DNA of 64,000 nt from contig NC_053392.1 of assembly GCF_905171765.1 (NCBI RefSeq), forward strand, positions 400,203,899-400,267,898. Reading direction: 5' to 3'. The translations under genes were made by a program, and so were the position numbers. This document shows, one piece after another, positions 33,647 to 45,922 of the stretch (the stretch's first letter is position 1; each line of letters opens with the position of its first letter). The notes beneath the pieces are model-generated. The model searched no databases. It saw nothing but the letters and a program-made list of their open reading frames with translations, and was not told the DNA's origin. The DNA is from Bufo bufo. Lineage: Eukaryota; Chordata; Amphibia; Anura; Bufonidae.

Positions 33647-34054
33647 ACTAGACAAAAATACCCCATAAATTTAAAAAAGAAAAATGCTCTTACGACTTGA
33701 TACGCAGTATGCCAGTCTGCAGTTGATCTTTCGGTACAGTTGCTTATTAAAAGGCCAGATGACAAGAGTAAAAAGTTGAATTAAATTAATGATAAGTCCT
33801 GTTCCAATAAACACATAGCTGATAAAAAGATGGCAAAAGAATTGAGATTTCAGAAATCCACTGATATCCATTTTTCACCACGAACAGATGACAGAGGCTT
33901 CTCAAAACCATCCAGATTGTCAGGAAAATGCCTGTTTAATAAGAAAAGAAGGGTTAAAAATCAGTATCTAGACAAAACAGAGTACACCATAAATACATGC
34001 ACAAATTTATATTTCATATCACTCAGTGTGCTGGTTTACATTTCTTTTTGTAAG
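33644..34054. other. Stretch without recognisable gene
   Basis: AT-rich. Only short unsupported frames. Confidence 0.4.
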
Positions 34055-34236
34055 TTTCACACTAGTATTTACCATCTCCGGCAGGGAGAAGCTTGCCGGA
34101 GATGTCTGGATTCGACACTGCCAGATGCTATCTGGCACGTGCCAGCTCCATTGTCTATAATGGAGAACGGCAGAGATCTGGCCGCAGGTTTCTCCCTGCT
34201 GGAACAGCATGCCAGAGATGGTAAACACTAGTGTGA
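34055..34236. repeat. Fold-back MITE (TTCACACTAGT ends)
   Basis: TTCACACTAGTATTTACCATCTC is mirrored by GAGATGGTAAACACTAGTGTGA. Paired inner blocks surround GCCAGATGCTATCTGGC. Confidence 0.7.
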
Positions 34237-34376
34237 GCCCAATAGCATGAATTAAACCGCACACTTTGCCAAAATTAACAAAGGAACGTAACTTCCCAGT
34301 TTTAATATGCACTCCATTACAAAACCAAAATAGCTTTCTATTGCCTGAAAAAATCTGATGAGAAGATCCAGAGGTC

Positions 34377-34721
34377 ATGGTCCATACCAGAACCAATGAC
34401 AAAGTTAGAGGAAGGTGGAGAGTGCTTAAAAATGATTTTAGGGATTTAGGTCAAAAGCTTAGGGCAAGAACCACAAAGGTAGTGTTTTCCGAAATACTGC
34501 CTGTACCACGAGCCACACAAGAAAGGCAGCGGGAGATTAGGAAGGTTAACAAGTGGCTCAAGAACTGGTGTAGGAAGGAGGGGTTTGGGTTCCTGGCGAA
34601 CTGGGCTGACTTCTCTTTCGGCTATAGGCTCTATCGTACAGATAGGTTGCACCCCAATTGGGAAGGGGCAGCTGTGTTGGGGGAGAAGATGGCTAGAAGG
34701 TTGGAGGAGTGTTTCAACTAG
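34377..34721 (+). pseudogene. CR1 ORF1 C-terminal esterase (SGNH) domain
   Basis: The frame from ATG 34377 reads HTRTND early, which corresponds to the SGNH block III region (G-x-N-D), then RLYRTDRLHPNWEGA, the block V Asp-x-x-His (D at 34641, H at 34650). CR1 ORF1 proteins often carry this esterase. The catalytic Ser block is upstream and missing. The GTND Gly is replaced by Arg, so the copy is probably inactive. Confidence 0.75.
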
Positions 34722-34867
34722 GGACTGGGGGGGAGGGTAATTACATTATAGGATGGGAAGATAGTGCAGATAGAGACCGGGGGCAAGGTAGTGGGACTGG
34801 GGAAGGAATGGAAGGAGGGACTAGAACAGTTCAGAAGGAAAGGTGTAGGGTAAAAAATATATACATA

Positions 34868-37643
34868 AACCTCTTAATTGTATGTAAACTAATGCCAGAA
34901 GCCTGACTAATAAAACTGGGTAACTGGAATTAATGAAGTGTGGAGGACTATGACATAGTGGGTATAACTGAGACATGGCTGGATGATAGCTATGACTGGG
35001 CAGTTAATGTACAAGGTTACCTTCTGTTTAGAAAGGATCGTCAAAACCAGAGAGGGGTGGGGTCTGCCTTTATCTAAAGTCTTGTCTAAAGCCCACAGTC
35101 CGAGAAGATATTAGCGAGGGACATGAACATGTGGAGTCTCTGTGGGTAGAAATACATGGAGGCAAAAATAATAATAAATTACTAATTGGAGTTTATTATA
35201 AACCACCTAATATACCAGAGTCCACAGAAAATCTACTACTAAATGAGATAAACTAGGCGGCAAATCATAACGAGGTGGTTATTATGGGGGACTTCAACTA
35301 CCCAGATATAGACTGGGGAACTGAAAGCTGTACATCTCATAAAGGAAACAGGTTCTTCGCAATAACCAAAGACAATTACCTTACCCAACTGGTTCAGGAC
35401 ACGACTAGAAGGACGGCCATACTGGACTTAGTATTAACCAATAGACCTGACAGAACAACAGATGTGCAGGTCGGGGGACACCTGGGAAATAGTGACCATA
35501 AAGTAATAACCTTCCAATTATCCTTCAAGCAAGCGTTTCTACAGGGAGGAACAAAAATGCCAAACTTCAAAAAAGCTAAATTTAGCCAACTAAGAGAGGC
35601 CATAGGCCTAACTAACTGGGACAAGTCCTCAAAAATAAAGATACCGCCACAAAATGGGATATTTTTAAAAGCATCCTGAAATCTAATTGTGAGAGGTACA
35701 TACCTTATAGGAATAAAGGGTTAAGGAACAAGAAGAAACCAATGTGGATAAATATAACTGTAAAGAAAGCAATAAATGACAAAAAGAAAGCATTTAAATC
35801 ACTAAAACAGGAGGGTAGGGAGGAAGCACTGAAAAACTATAAGGAAACAAATAGAATATGTAAAAAAATAAAAGCCGCCAAACTAGGGACTGAGAGATTA
35901 ATTGCCAAAGAGAGCAAAACTAAACCTAAAATGTTTTTCAATTATATAAATGGTAAAAAGTATAAATCTGAAGGTGTCGGCCCCCTACAGAGCAATGAGG
36001 TTGCAGAGAGTGATGAGGATAAAGCAAAGCTATTAAATATTTTTTTCTCCACTGTTTTCACTGGGGAAAATAAGCTGTCAGATGAAATGCAGAATGTAAA
36101 AGTTAATTCCCTATTAAAAGTAACCTGTCTGACCCAGGAAGAAGTACAACAGCGACTTAAAAAGATTAAAATAGACAAATTGCCAGGACCAGATGTCATA
36201 CACCCCCGTATCCTAAGAGAATTAAGTAATGTCATAGCCAGACCCTTATTTCTGATATTTACAGACTCTATACTGACAGGGAGTGTTCCACAGGATTGGC
36301 GCATAGCAAATGTGGTGCCAATATTCAAAAAGGGTGCAAAAACAGACCCTGGAAATTATAGGCCGGTAAGTTTAACATCTGTTGTGGGTAAACTGTTTTT
36401 CTAGGAGATGCTATCTTGGAGGATCTCAATGAAAACAAGCAAATAACATCATATCAGCATGGCTTCATGAGGGATTGTTCATATCAAACTAATTTAATCA
36501 GTTTCTAAGAGGAGGTAAGTTGTAGACTTGACAGTGGCGAATCAATGGATGTCGTATATCTGGACTTCTCCAAAGTATTTGATACTGTACCACATAAAAG
36601 GTTAGTATATAAAATGAGAATGCTCGGACTGGGGGAAAACGTCTGTATGTGGGTAAGTAACTGACTCAATGATAGAAAACAGAGTGTGGTTATTAATGGT
36701 ACACACTCAGATTGGGTCACTGTCACTTGACGGAGTACCTCAGGGGTCAGCATTGGGCCCTATTCTCTTCAATATATTTATTAATGATCTTGTAGAAGGC
36801 TTGCACAGTAAAATATAAATATTTGCAGATGACACTAAACTGTGTAAAGTAATTAACACTGAAAAGGACAATATACAGCTACAGATGGACCTGGATAGAT
36901 TTGAGGCTTGGGCAGAGAAGTGGCAGATGAGGTTTAACACTGACAAATGTAATGTTATGCACATGAGAAGGAATGATGCAAATCACCCGTACGTACTAAA
37001 TGGTAAAACACTGGGTAAGACTGACATGGAAAAGGACCTAGGAATTTTAATAAACAGCAAACTAAGCAGTAAAAACCAGTGTCAGGCAGCTGCTGCCAAG
37101 GCCAATAAGATAATGGGTTGCATCAAAAGGGGCATAGATGCCCGTGATGAGAACATAGTCCTACCAATTTACAAATCACTAGTCAGACCACACATGGAGT
37201 ACTGTGTACAGTTCTGGGCTCCTGTGAACAGGGCAGATATAGCAGAGCTGGAGAGGATTCAAAGGAGGGCAACTAAAGTAATAACTGGAATGGGGCAACT
37301 ACAATACCCTGAAAGATTATCAACATTAGGGTTTTTCCCTCTAGAAAAAAGACGACTGAGGGGAGATCTAATTACTATGTATAAATATATCAGAGGACAG
37401 TACAGAGATCTCTCCCATCATCTATTTATCCCCAGGACTGTGATTGTGACGAGGGAACACCCTCTGCGTCTGGAGGAAAGAGGGTTTGTACACAAACATA
37501 GAAAAGGATTCTTTACGGTAAGAGCATTGAGACTATGGAACTCTCTGCCTGATGAGGTGGTGATGGTGAGTACAATAAAAGAATTCAAGAGGGGCTTGGA
37601 TGAATTTCTGGGGTGTAATAATATTACAGGCTATAGCTACTAG
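34868..37643 (+). pseudogene. CR1 ORF2: endonuclease and reverse transcriptase, broken
   Basis: Three main frame pieces. An endonuclease part contains GDFNYPDIDW (about 35284) and GNSDHKV (about 35490), both hallmarks of the APE-type nuclease. 35742-36404 covers the RT N-terminal region up to NYRPVSLTS. After a stop near 36402 and frameshifts come block A VYLDFSKVFDTVPHKR (about 36556) and block [11 protein letters not shown]. The catalytic block C (FADD) follows at about 36822, with an in-frame TAA just before it. 36885-37643 is the intact C-terminal part, ending LDEFLGCNNITGYSY. The protein nicks DNA and copies the LINE RNA. Not functional here. Confidence 0.9.
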
Positions 37644-37849
37644 AGATGGGTTGTTGATCCAGGGAAATATTCTGATTGCCTTATTGGAGTCGGGAAGGAA
37701 TTTTTCCCCCCTTAAGTGGGGAAAATTGTCTGGTACCTCAGTTTTCTTTTTTGCCTTCCTCTGGATCAACTTGCAAGATAACAGGCCGAACTGGATGGAC
37801 AAATGTCTTTTTTCGGCCTTATATACTTTTTTACTATGTTACACAGCAT

Positions 37850-39435
37850 GGAGCACAACCTGCAGCCCGCAATAACATTCTGTGCAGGTTCCCCCATCCA
37901 TCTGGTCACAGATATGCTTGTCTGCCTTGGTGGCTGTTCAGATGCATTTCTTATGTTAGACAGAAGAGAAGTGGCGTGTAGTGGCAGGAGAGGCAAAATC
38001 TATTAGATCACTGTGTAGATGTCTCTGGATCCCTCAGATCAGTAAAATTGGGGTCTTTTGATCCTCGTGTGGGTCTTCAGAAAGGAGTCGATATGATGGA
38101 GAGGTGGCTGTATATAGGAGAACAGCTATCTTCATTGTAGTTTATGGAAGTAATGAAACACTCGACTGTTCCAGTAAGGGCGAGATGGGACCAAGCGCCA
38201 GTCCTACGGAAACAGTCGAGCGGAACGCCAGCCCGTTCAGCTGTTTCCGTAAGCCCGGCCACCTGGGGCCAGCACTTATTTCCATCTCGCTATGGAAATG
38301 CCAAGATGGGACACCTTCTTTAAACTACAACAGAGAGAGTCTCATGCATGCATTGTCTCTTCCCTCCTGGAAGGTGAACAGGGCTCACATTTTCCTGATA
38401 GGTGGGAATCCTAGAAGTAGAACTGGCATCTATCCATCTTCTTTCACACTTACGGGGTAACCCAGATAATTTCTGTCGTTTACCCAGAAGAACTGTATGT
38501 GTTAATGGAAACATCCACAATATCTATCCTGGACTTTACCCAGACTTTCTCCCCACTGCCATAGTACTAAATGCAGGTTTTGTATGTGTGAGCGCATGTG
38601 TGAATACAGCAGTGAATGTTCCGCAAAATCACAGTGGCCACATCGAGGCACCCAGAACATTTCCTTGTGTAGTGAGAACATGCCCAACATGAAACATCTT
38701 TGTAATTGAAAAAAGGGTTGAGAGATCCGCTCACCTCTGTTCCCTCAAAGACTGGATACACTCTTTAAAGAGTATCAAGCGCAGAGGAAACATTATATAT
38801 GTGGAACGCTATTCTTGTTGAATTGATACAGGACACTCAGCGGCATTTAAGCATATCTGCGGATTTTATTATTCAAATATAGGACTGAGTACACCACTAT
38901 AAGTGGCATATTTTTAAAGATTGGTGTGTGATAATCATACCTATGAAATTATAGGAGAATATTGCCGAATTGAGCAGAGGCTGACCGCGTCATTTATCCT
39001 CCCCCTCAATTTAAACCCAATTCTCAGGATCTAACGGACCTGTACTGGGGAATCCAAAGTGAGGATTTTTGAGCTATCAGCCTCAGGCCAAAACGGTATA
39101 TCCATTTTTTCTATTGTATTTTATTCTACTGTTTTATTATATTGTTCATTTTATATTGTGATCTATTGCGATTTTATTGTAAGTTTTATTAATAAATTGT
39201 GTCCTATATTTCCATATATGAGTGCCCATCCATATTTTTTCTACATGAAACATTTTTGGGCTGATAACTACGTGTGAAAGGCAAACTCTGGTAAATCCCT
39301 GGACCTGATATTCCTGTAATTCTCCTTCAGACATTTATGACAAATACTTCACATTCACATCTTTAAGTTTTATTTCTCTTTGGATTGGACATTCAGAGAA
39401 TGTGGTCCTTAGACCAGAGAAGCTTCTGCATCCCA
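37850..39435. other. Stretch without recognisable gene
   Basis: Only short unsupported frames. 38100-38285 is GC-rich with partially paired phrases (ACAGTCGAGCGG, GGGCGAGATGG and CATCTCGC) and may be an old MITE. Nothing else identified. Confidence 0.4.
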
Positions 39436-39498
39436 GATTTAACCCGTAGGATACCAGCGCCGTACATGTACGGTGCAGAAATACGGAACACAAATACC

Positions 39499-40139
39499 TC
39501 ATGGGAAGGAATAATGTAAAACACTCGGTAACACTGACATGGAAAAGGACCTAGGAATTTTAATAAACAGCAAACTAAGGCTACTTTCACACTAGCGTTC
39601 GGAGCGGATCCGTCTGATGTTTCATCAGACGGATCCGCTCCGATAATGCAGACGTTTGCATCTGTTCAGAACGGATCCGTCTGCATTATTACTTAGAAAA
39701 TTTTTAAGTCTGAAAGTAGCCTGAGCGGATCCGTTCAGACTTTACATTGAAAGTCAATGGGGGACGGATCCGCTTGAAGATTGAGCCATATAGTGTCATC
39801 TTCAAGCGGATCCGTCCCCATTGACTTCCATTATAAGTCTGGACGGATCCGCTCGCCTCCGCACGGCCAGGCGGACACCCGAATGCTGCAAGCAGCGTTC
39901 AGGTGTCCGCTCACTGAGCGGAGCGGAGGCTGAGCGCTGGCAGGCGGATGCATTCTCAGTGGATCCGCCTCCACTGAGAATGCATTAGGGCCAGACGGAT
40001 GCGTTCGGGGCCGCTCGTGAGCCCCTTCAAACGGAGCGCACGAGCGGACACCCGAACGCTAGTGTGAAAGTAGCCTAAGCAGTAAAAACCAGTGTCAGGC
40101 AGCTGCTGCCAAGGTCAATAAGATAATAGGTTGCATCAT
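39499..40139 (+). repeat. CR1 internal fragment split by a MITE
   Basis: 39499-39578 plus 40076-40139 matches the CR1 copy around 36960-37125 with few differences and one small deletion. Unusually, both the 5' and 3' parts of the LINE are absent. Confidence 0.85.
39579..40075. mobile_element. Harbinger-type MITE H5 (497 bp, TAA duplication)
   Basis: Ends GGCTACTTTCACACTAGCG at both termini (inverted at the right). TAA lies at 39576-39578 and 40076-40078. The paralogous CR1 copy at 37061-37070 (actaagcagt) is a natural empty site with a single TAA. The inner part is a series of palindromes built on GGATCCGTC. Confidence 0.92.
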
Positions 40140-40556
40140 AAATGGCACTGTGTACACCAAGTCCCTGAGCGAAATCGCTCGGTGACCGGGGTTACGATGG
40201 CTGTTCTGCACGGCATGCAGCCATCTTTCCTACAGGCACAGGGAGGTTTTTCCACCCCCCTGCAGCCCCGATCGCTGCGATTGGCCGATTTCTGCAGACC
40301 AGTCAATCGCAGCTCGGAATCATTCATGGAGCTGCAGGGGGGTGGTACAGGGCTTGTACAGGGGTGACTGGTGCTGAACAAGTCAGCATCTGTCTACCCC
40401 GAGGTCAGGCAGGGGACACCAGTGTTTGGAGTCCCCTGCCAGCGCTGCGATTGGCTGGAACATCGCTCCAGCCAATAGCAGCGCTATAGCTGAACAGGAA
40501 AGGGCTGAACCTCCCTGCATGCAGCCATTCTAGCTGGTAACTGCATGCAGAGAGGT

Positions 40557-40856
40557 AGTAAGTCCAATAGGTAGGCACTGCAGGTAAATAATTTGCGGTG
40601 CTCGCGTCCTAGGGTTGGCATCCCACGAAACAAGAACAAGAAAGGACCGGCACTCACTATAAGTTGTCTGCAAAAGATTATTGTTAATTGTCACATAAAA
40701 TCCTGTGATGCGTTTCGACACTCGCAGGTGTCTTTATCAAACAGCTGTTTGATAAAGACACCTGCGAGTGTCGAAACGCGTTACAAGATTTAATGTGACA
40801 ATAAACAAGAATCTTTTGCAGACAACTTATAGTGAGTGCCGGTCCTTTCTTGTTCT
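40557..40856. mobile_element. Fold-back retroposon with hammerhead-like arms (300 bp)
   Basis: Flanked by a 15-bp duplication, TGCATGCAGAGAGGT at 40542-40556 and 40857-40871. From about 40628 it is a palindrome centred near 40743. Each arm reads outward TTTGATAA, hairpin GACAC-ctgcga-GTGTC, GAAACGC. That is the hammerhead order, but CTGATGA is changed. Head-to-head terminal copies and variable target duplications are typical of Penelope-like elements. Confidence 0.7.
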
Positions 40857-42112
40857 TGCATGCAGAGAGGTTCTGTGCTTTTCTGTACAGCTGTTGGCTT
40901 GCTGGGACTTGTGGTGCACCACCACAGCGAGTTAACCCTTTCCTGCTGAAAGAAGAAGAAAAGAAGAACATCTGGAATTGCTGCTCTGATTTTTTTTTCT
41001 CATTTGCAGCTGTTCCAGATCCCTAGACCACCATATGTCCCTTCCCGCCCCCTGTCCCTGTACCGGACGCCATTTGGTCCGTGCGCTTTTTTTATAATTT
41101 TTTTTTCAATTTTCCAGATCTGCACCACTTTCTGCATGCGAGCTGTGACCGCCAAGTGCTGTTCAGTGCATACCTGCCTGATCAGCACCTGGGGATAATT
41201 TTTAGCGTTTTTTTTTTTTTTCCTCCACATTTTTCCTTTTTTAGTTCAAAAGGAAGAAATTGTTGTTAGGGGTTTATATAAATATATACAGTGGATATAA
41301 AAAGTCTACACACCCCTGTTGAAATGTCAGATTTCTGTGCTGCAAAAAAATTAGACAAAGATAAATCATTTCAGAACTTTTTCCACCTTTAATGTGACCT
41401 ATAAACTGTACCACTGTACCAATAGAAAAACAAACTGAAATCTTTTAGGTGGAGGGAACAAAAAAAAATAAAAAATAATGTGGTTGCATAAGTGTGCACA
41501 TCCTCTTATAACTGGGGATGTAGCCGTGTTCAGAATTAAGCAATCACATTCAAAATCATGTTAAATAGGAGTCGGCATACACCTGCCATCATTTAAAGTA
41601 CCTCTGATTAACCCCAAATAAAGTTCAGCTGCTCTAGTTGGTCTTTCCTGAAATTTTCTTAGTTGCATCCCACAACAAAATCCATGGTCGACAGAGAGCT
41701 TCCAAAGCATCAGAGGGATCTCATTGTTAAAAAGGTATCAGTCAGTAGTGATGAGCGGGAGGTGCCATATTCGATTTCGCGATATCTCGCGAATATTCGA
41801 TTGAATATTCGTCTTATATTCGTCATTATTCTATTTATCGCGAATAATATACGATTTAATTATTTGTGTATTGCGATTTTTCTTTTGACAGTATAAGGCA
41901 ACGTTCCTATGACTATGGCTAGGCTAATATGTGTATTTTACGAATATTCTATATATAGCTATAACTTCGTCTTTTAGAATATTACGAATATTCTAAAAGA
42001 CGAAGTTAGAGCAATATTACGAATATTAGTAAAATACACATATAGATTGTAATTGAGCTAATATAGTGCTATGATCTTATTTTTTTTTGTCTAATTTTTT
42101 TTGCCTCTTCTG

Positions 42113-42609
42113 TGTCACGGCGGACGTGCACTCAGACTAACAGATAAACCACCAACCAGGCTTTAGGCGAGAGGCAGGGGAAGGGTCACCTCCTAGCTAA
42201 TCCCTGACCTCTCTCCCTGCACTGCTCAGCCCACATGCAGACCTTGGTGGTAGGTATGATGTGTCCCTGTGCCTGGGCTGAAACACCCTAAATTCCCTGA
42301 GATGGTGAAGAGGGGAAATAGGAGCAGCCTGCTCGCACAGAACCTGGATGGGAGAGAGGACACAAAACAATCAAACTTGAAACCACACTTATCTTTCTGA
42401 GCTGGAACAGACAACCTTCCTTCCTAGCTTCCAAGACCAAAGTGATTCCTATAATCCGCTCAAAGCACTGGACTGGAGTGCTATTTAAACTAATGACCCC
42501 ACCCAGTGCCTCTGATGGGAGGCGGATCCAGCACGGCTCCAAAACAAAACACTAAACTCGTGCTGCTATTCTGGCCGACCTCCGCACATAGTCAGGGCGG
42601 GGCATGACA
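42113..42609 (-). repeat. 3' LTR of gypsy B (497 bp)
   Basis: Differs from 46852-47348 at about 11 positions by eye (about 2%). The pol frame runs about 57 nt into it. Confidence 0.92.
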
Positions 42610-45600
42610 GTACCCCCCCTTCTACGGGTGACCTCCGGACACCCCGGACCAACCTTATCCGGATGGGACCTATGAAAAGCCCTCACCAGTCGGCTGGCGT
42701 TGACATCTAGAGCCGGAACCCACATCCTCTCCTCAGGGCTGTATCCCTTCCAGTGCACCAGGTACTGAAGGGAACCCCGAAGAATTCTAGAGTCGAGGAT
42801 CCTGGAGATCTCGAACTCCAAGTTTCCCTCGACTAGAAGAGGAGGAGGAGGCAATGGCGATGGTTCCACCGGTTTCACATATTTTTTTAGTAACGACCTG
42901 TGGAACACATCATGGATCCTCCAAGTCTGCGGAAGATCCAGCCGAAACGCTACAGGATTGATCACTGCAGAAATTTTATACGGACCAATAAATCTTGGAC
43001 CCAGTTTCCAAGATGGCACTCTTAATTTGATATTTTTAGTGGAAAACCACACCAGATCACCCACACACAGGTCCGGACCAGTCACATGTCTCCTGTCAGC
43101 CATTCGTTTATACCTCTCACCCATCCTCTCCAAATTCCCTTGAATCCTCCGCCAGATGGAGGATAAGGCAGAAGAGAATCTCTCCTCCTCTGGCATCCCA
43201 GAGGAACCAGTCCCAGAAAAGGTACCAAACTGAGGATGGAAACCATATGCGCCAAAAAATGGCGACTTATCCGTGGACTCCTGCCTACGGTTATTCAACA
43301 CAAATTCTGCTAAGGACAAGAATGAGGACCAGTCCTCCTGAATCTCAGCCACAAAGTACCTCAAGTAGGTCTCCAGGTTTTGATTAGTACGCTCCGTCTG
43401 ACCATTCGACTGCGGATGAAAAGCCGAAGAGAATGAAAGTTGAGTGCCAAGCCCAGAGCAGAACGCCCTCCAAAACCTGGAGACAAACTACGTGCCCCTA
43501 TCAGAGACCACATTCGAAGGAATACCATGCAATTTCACAATATTATCCACAAAAATCTGCGCAAGAGTCTTAGCGTTAGGCAGACTAGTTAGCGATATAA
43601 AGTGAGCCATTTTACTGAAACGGTCAACTACCACCAAAATCACTGTTCTCCCGGAGGAACTCGGCAGATCCGTAATAAAGTCCATAGACAAATGCGTCCA
43701 AGGACGAGACGGAATAGACAATGGAAGAAGTGAACCAGCCGGTCGAGTATGAGCAACCTTTGACCGAGCGCAGGTTTCACAGGCTGTCACGTAATTCTCA
43801 ATGCTCTTACGTAACCCTGGCCACCAGAACCTCCGGGACACCAAATCACAGGTGGACTTACCACCAGGATGTCCAGCAAGGACAGTATCGTGATGTTCCT
43901 TGAACACCTTGTATCGCAGGCCCTCAGGAACAAACAACCTTCCTGGGGGACAAGAACCAGGAGCCCCCTCCTGGGCTCCCAACACCTCCATCTCCAATTC
44001 AAGGTATAGAGCGGAGACCACCACCCCATCCGCTAAAATCGGCGCAGGATCCTCTGAATCACCTCCCCCAAGAAAACTGCGAGACAAGGCAACTGCCTTG
44101 ACGTTCTTGACCCCTGGGCGAAAGGTAACTACAAAATTGAACCTGGTAAAAAACAGTGACCATCTGGCCTGCCTAGGGTTCAGACGCTTGGCAGATTGCA
44201 GGTAAGCCAATTTCTTATGGTCTGTATATACCGTAACGGGGTGAGACGCCCCCTTCAACCAGTGACGCCATTCCTCAAAGGCCAACTTGATAGCCAATAA
44301 CTCTCTATCTCCAACATCATAATTCCTCTCGGCGACCGAGAGCTTCTTGGAGAAAAAGGCACACGGGACCCATTTACCAGGGGATGAACCCTGTGACAAC
44401 ACCGCACCAACCCCCACCTCTGATGCATCAAACTCCACTACAAATGGCTGACACATATCCGGCTGCACCAGAATGGGAGCAGACGCAAAACGCCTTTTTA
44501 ATAGCCGAAAAGGCCTGCAATGCCTCATCCGACCAGACAGAGACGTCGGCGCCCTTCTTGGTCATATCAGTGAGAGGTTTTACTATGGTAGAGTAGTTCG
44601 AAATAAATTTTCTATAATAATTCGTAAACCCCAAGAACCGCATCAAGGCTTTCTGATTCTCTGGTCGGTCCCATTCCAGAACCGCCGGGACCTTCTCGGG
44701 GTCCATACTAAAACCAGAATCAGAAAGCAAGTATCCCAAGAACGGAAGCTCTTGCACCGCAAATAAACATTTCTCCAATTTAGCATATAATTTATTCTCC
44801 CGAAGGATCGTCAAAACCTGTCTCACATGATCCTGATGGGTCTTCAGATCAGGAGAATAAATTAAAATATCATCCAGGTAAACTACTACGAACCTCCCCA
44901 CCAAATGATGAAAAATGTCATTGACGAATCGCTGAAATACTGCTGGCGCGTTCGTCAACCCAAAAGGCATAACCAGGTTCTCAAAATGACCCTCGTGCGT
45001 ATTGAAGGCCGTTTTCCACTCATCCCCCTCCTTGATTCTGATCAGATTGTAGGCCCCTCTCAAATCCAACTTGGAGAACACCTTGGCTCCCACAATCTGA
45101 TCAAAAAGATCAGAGATCAAAGGCAGGGGATATGGATCCCGGACTGTAATACGGTTCAATTCCCGGAAATCCAAACACGGTCTCAGTGATCCATCCTTTT
45201 TCTTCACAAAAAACAAACCCACTGCCACTGGAGACTTAGATGGTCTAATATGACCTTTTGCCAAACTCTCGGCGATATACTTTCGCATGACCTCTCTTTC
45301 GGGTTGAGAAAGGTTGTAAAGCCGAGACTTTGGCAACTTAGCCCCTGGGATGAGATTAACTGGACAATCATAGTCACGATGAGGGGGCAATTCCTGAGCC
45401 CCACCCTCTGAAAAGACATCCGCAAAATCTGAGAGATACTGAGGTAAAGCCATAATGGACACACCAGAGATAGATGTGCCAAAACAATTATCCGAACAAA
45501 ACTCACTCCAACCGATGATTTGTCTCGCTTGCCAGTCTATAATTGGGTTATGTTTAGTCAACCATGGCAACCCCAAAACTATAGGAGCTGGCAAATACTT

Positions 45601-45642
45601 CAAGACAAAACAAGAAATAATTTCAACATGTGAATCACCCAC
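42552..45642 (-). pseudogene. pol of gypsy B: RT, RNase H, integrase, chromodomain
   Basis: 45642-44428 reads the end of protease (VLGLPWL), then reverse transcriptase with VVVYLDDILIYS. A frameshift in the 44460-44528 overlap leads to the second frame: RNase H (FDASEVGVGA), integrase zinc domain (from HPGGKSTC), catalytic Asp in MDFITDLP, Asp in VSDRGT. A TAG follows at 43485-43487, then the same frame resumes with the remaining integrase and a chromodomain starting FEISRILDSR. Inactive. Confidence 0.92.
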
Positions 45643-45922
45643 CCTTAAGTGAATACCATGAACAATGTGAGTAAGGCTCCTTTGAGAAAGAAGGGAAGAA
45701 TCAATTGCAAAAACACGAATCTAGTTCTCTAAAGTGCAAGTACTTAGTCCTAGATTTTGAAGGAAAAGAAAGTCAATTAGGTTTACCCCAGCACTCAATC
45801 AAGGAACACCTCAATAAAAACATTTCTTGACTCCAGCGCCACCATAGCTGGAAGGAGAAAACGGGAACTGCAGGGAGCTTGCATACCTGCCTGCTCCACC
45901 ACACCATTCATGCTACCAAATG
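45643..45922 (-). other. Decayed protease region of gypsy B
   Basis: Lies between gag and RT where the aspartic protease should be. No long frame and no clear D-S-G remain; several stops in all minus frames. Probably lost by mutation or deletion. Confidence 0.55.

Larger units (their letters stand above)
34360..37846 (+). mobile_element. CR1-clade LINE, 5' truncated
   Basis: Carries the end of ORF1 (esterase domain), a long ORF2 (endonuclease, reverse transcriptase) broken by several stops and frameshifts, and the 3' untranslated end. That end contains ATCCAGGGAAATATTCTGATTGCC and stops at ACTATGTTAC, the usual frog CR1 terminus. The 5' end is missing, as expected of truncated LINE copies. 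Confidence 0.88.

Noticed and set aside
33830..34231. 133-codon plus-strand frame near 33830
   Set aside because: It runs into a fold-back MITE, shows no domain and no splice context; chance frame.
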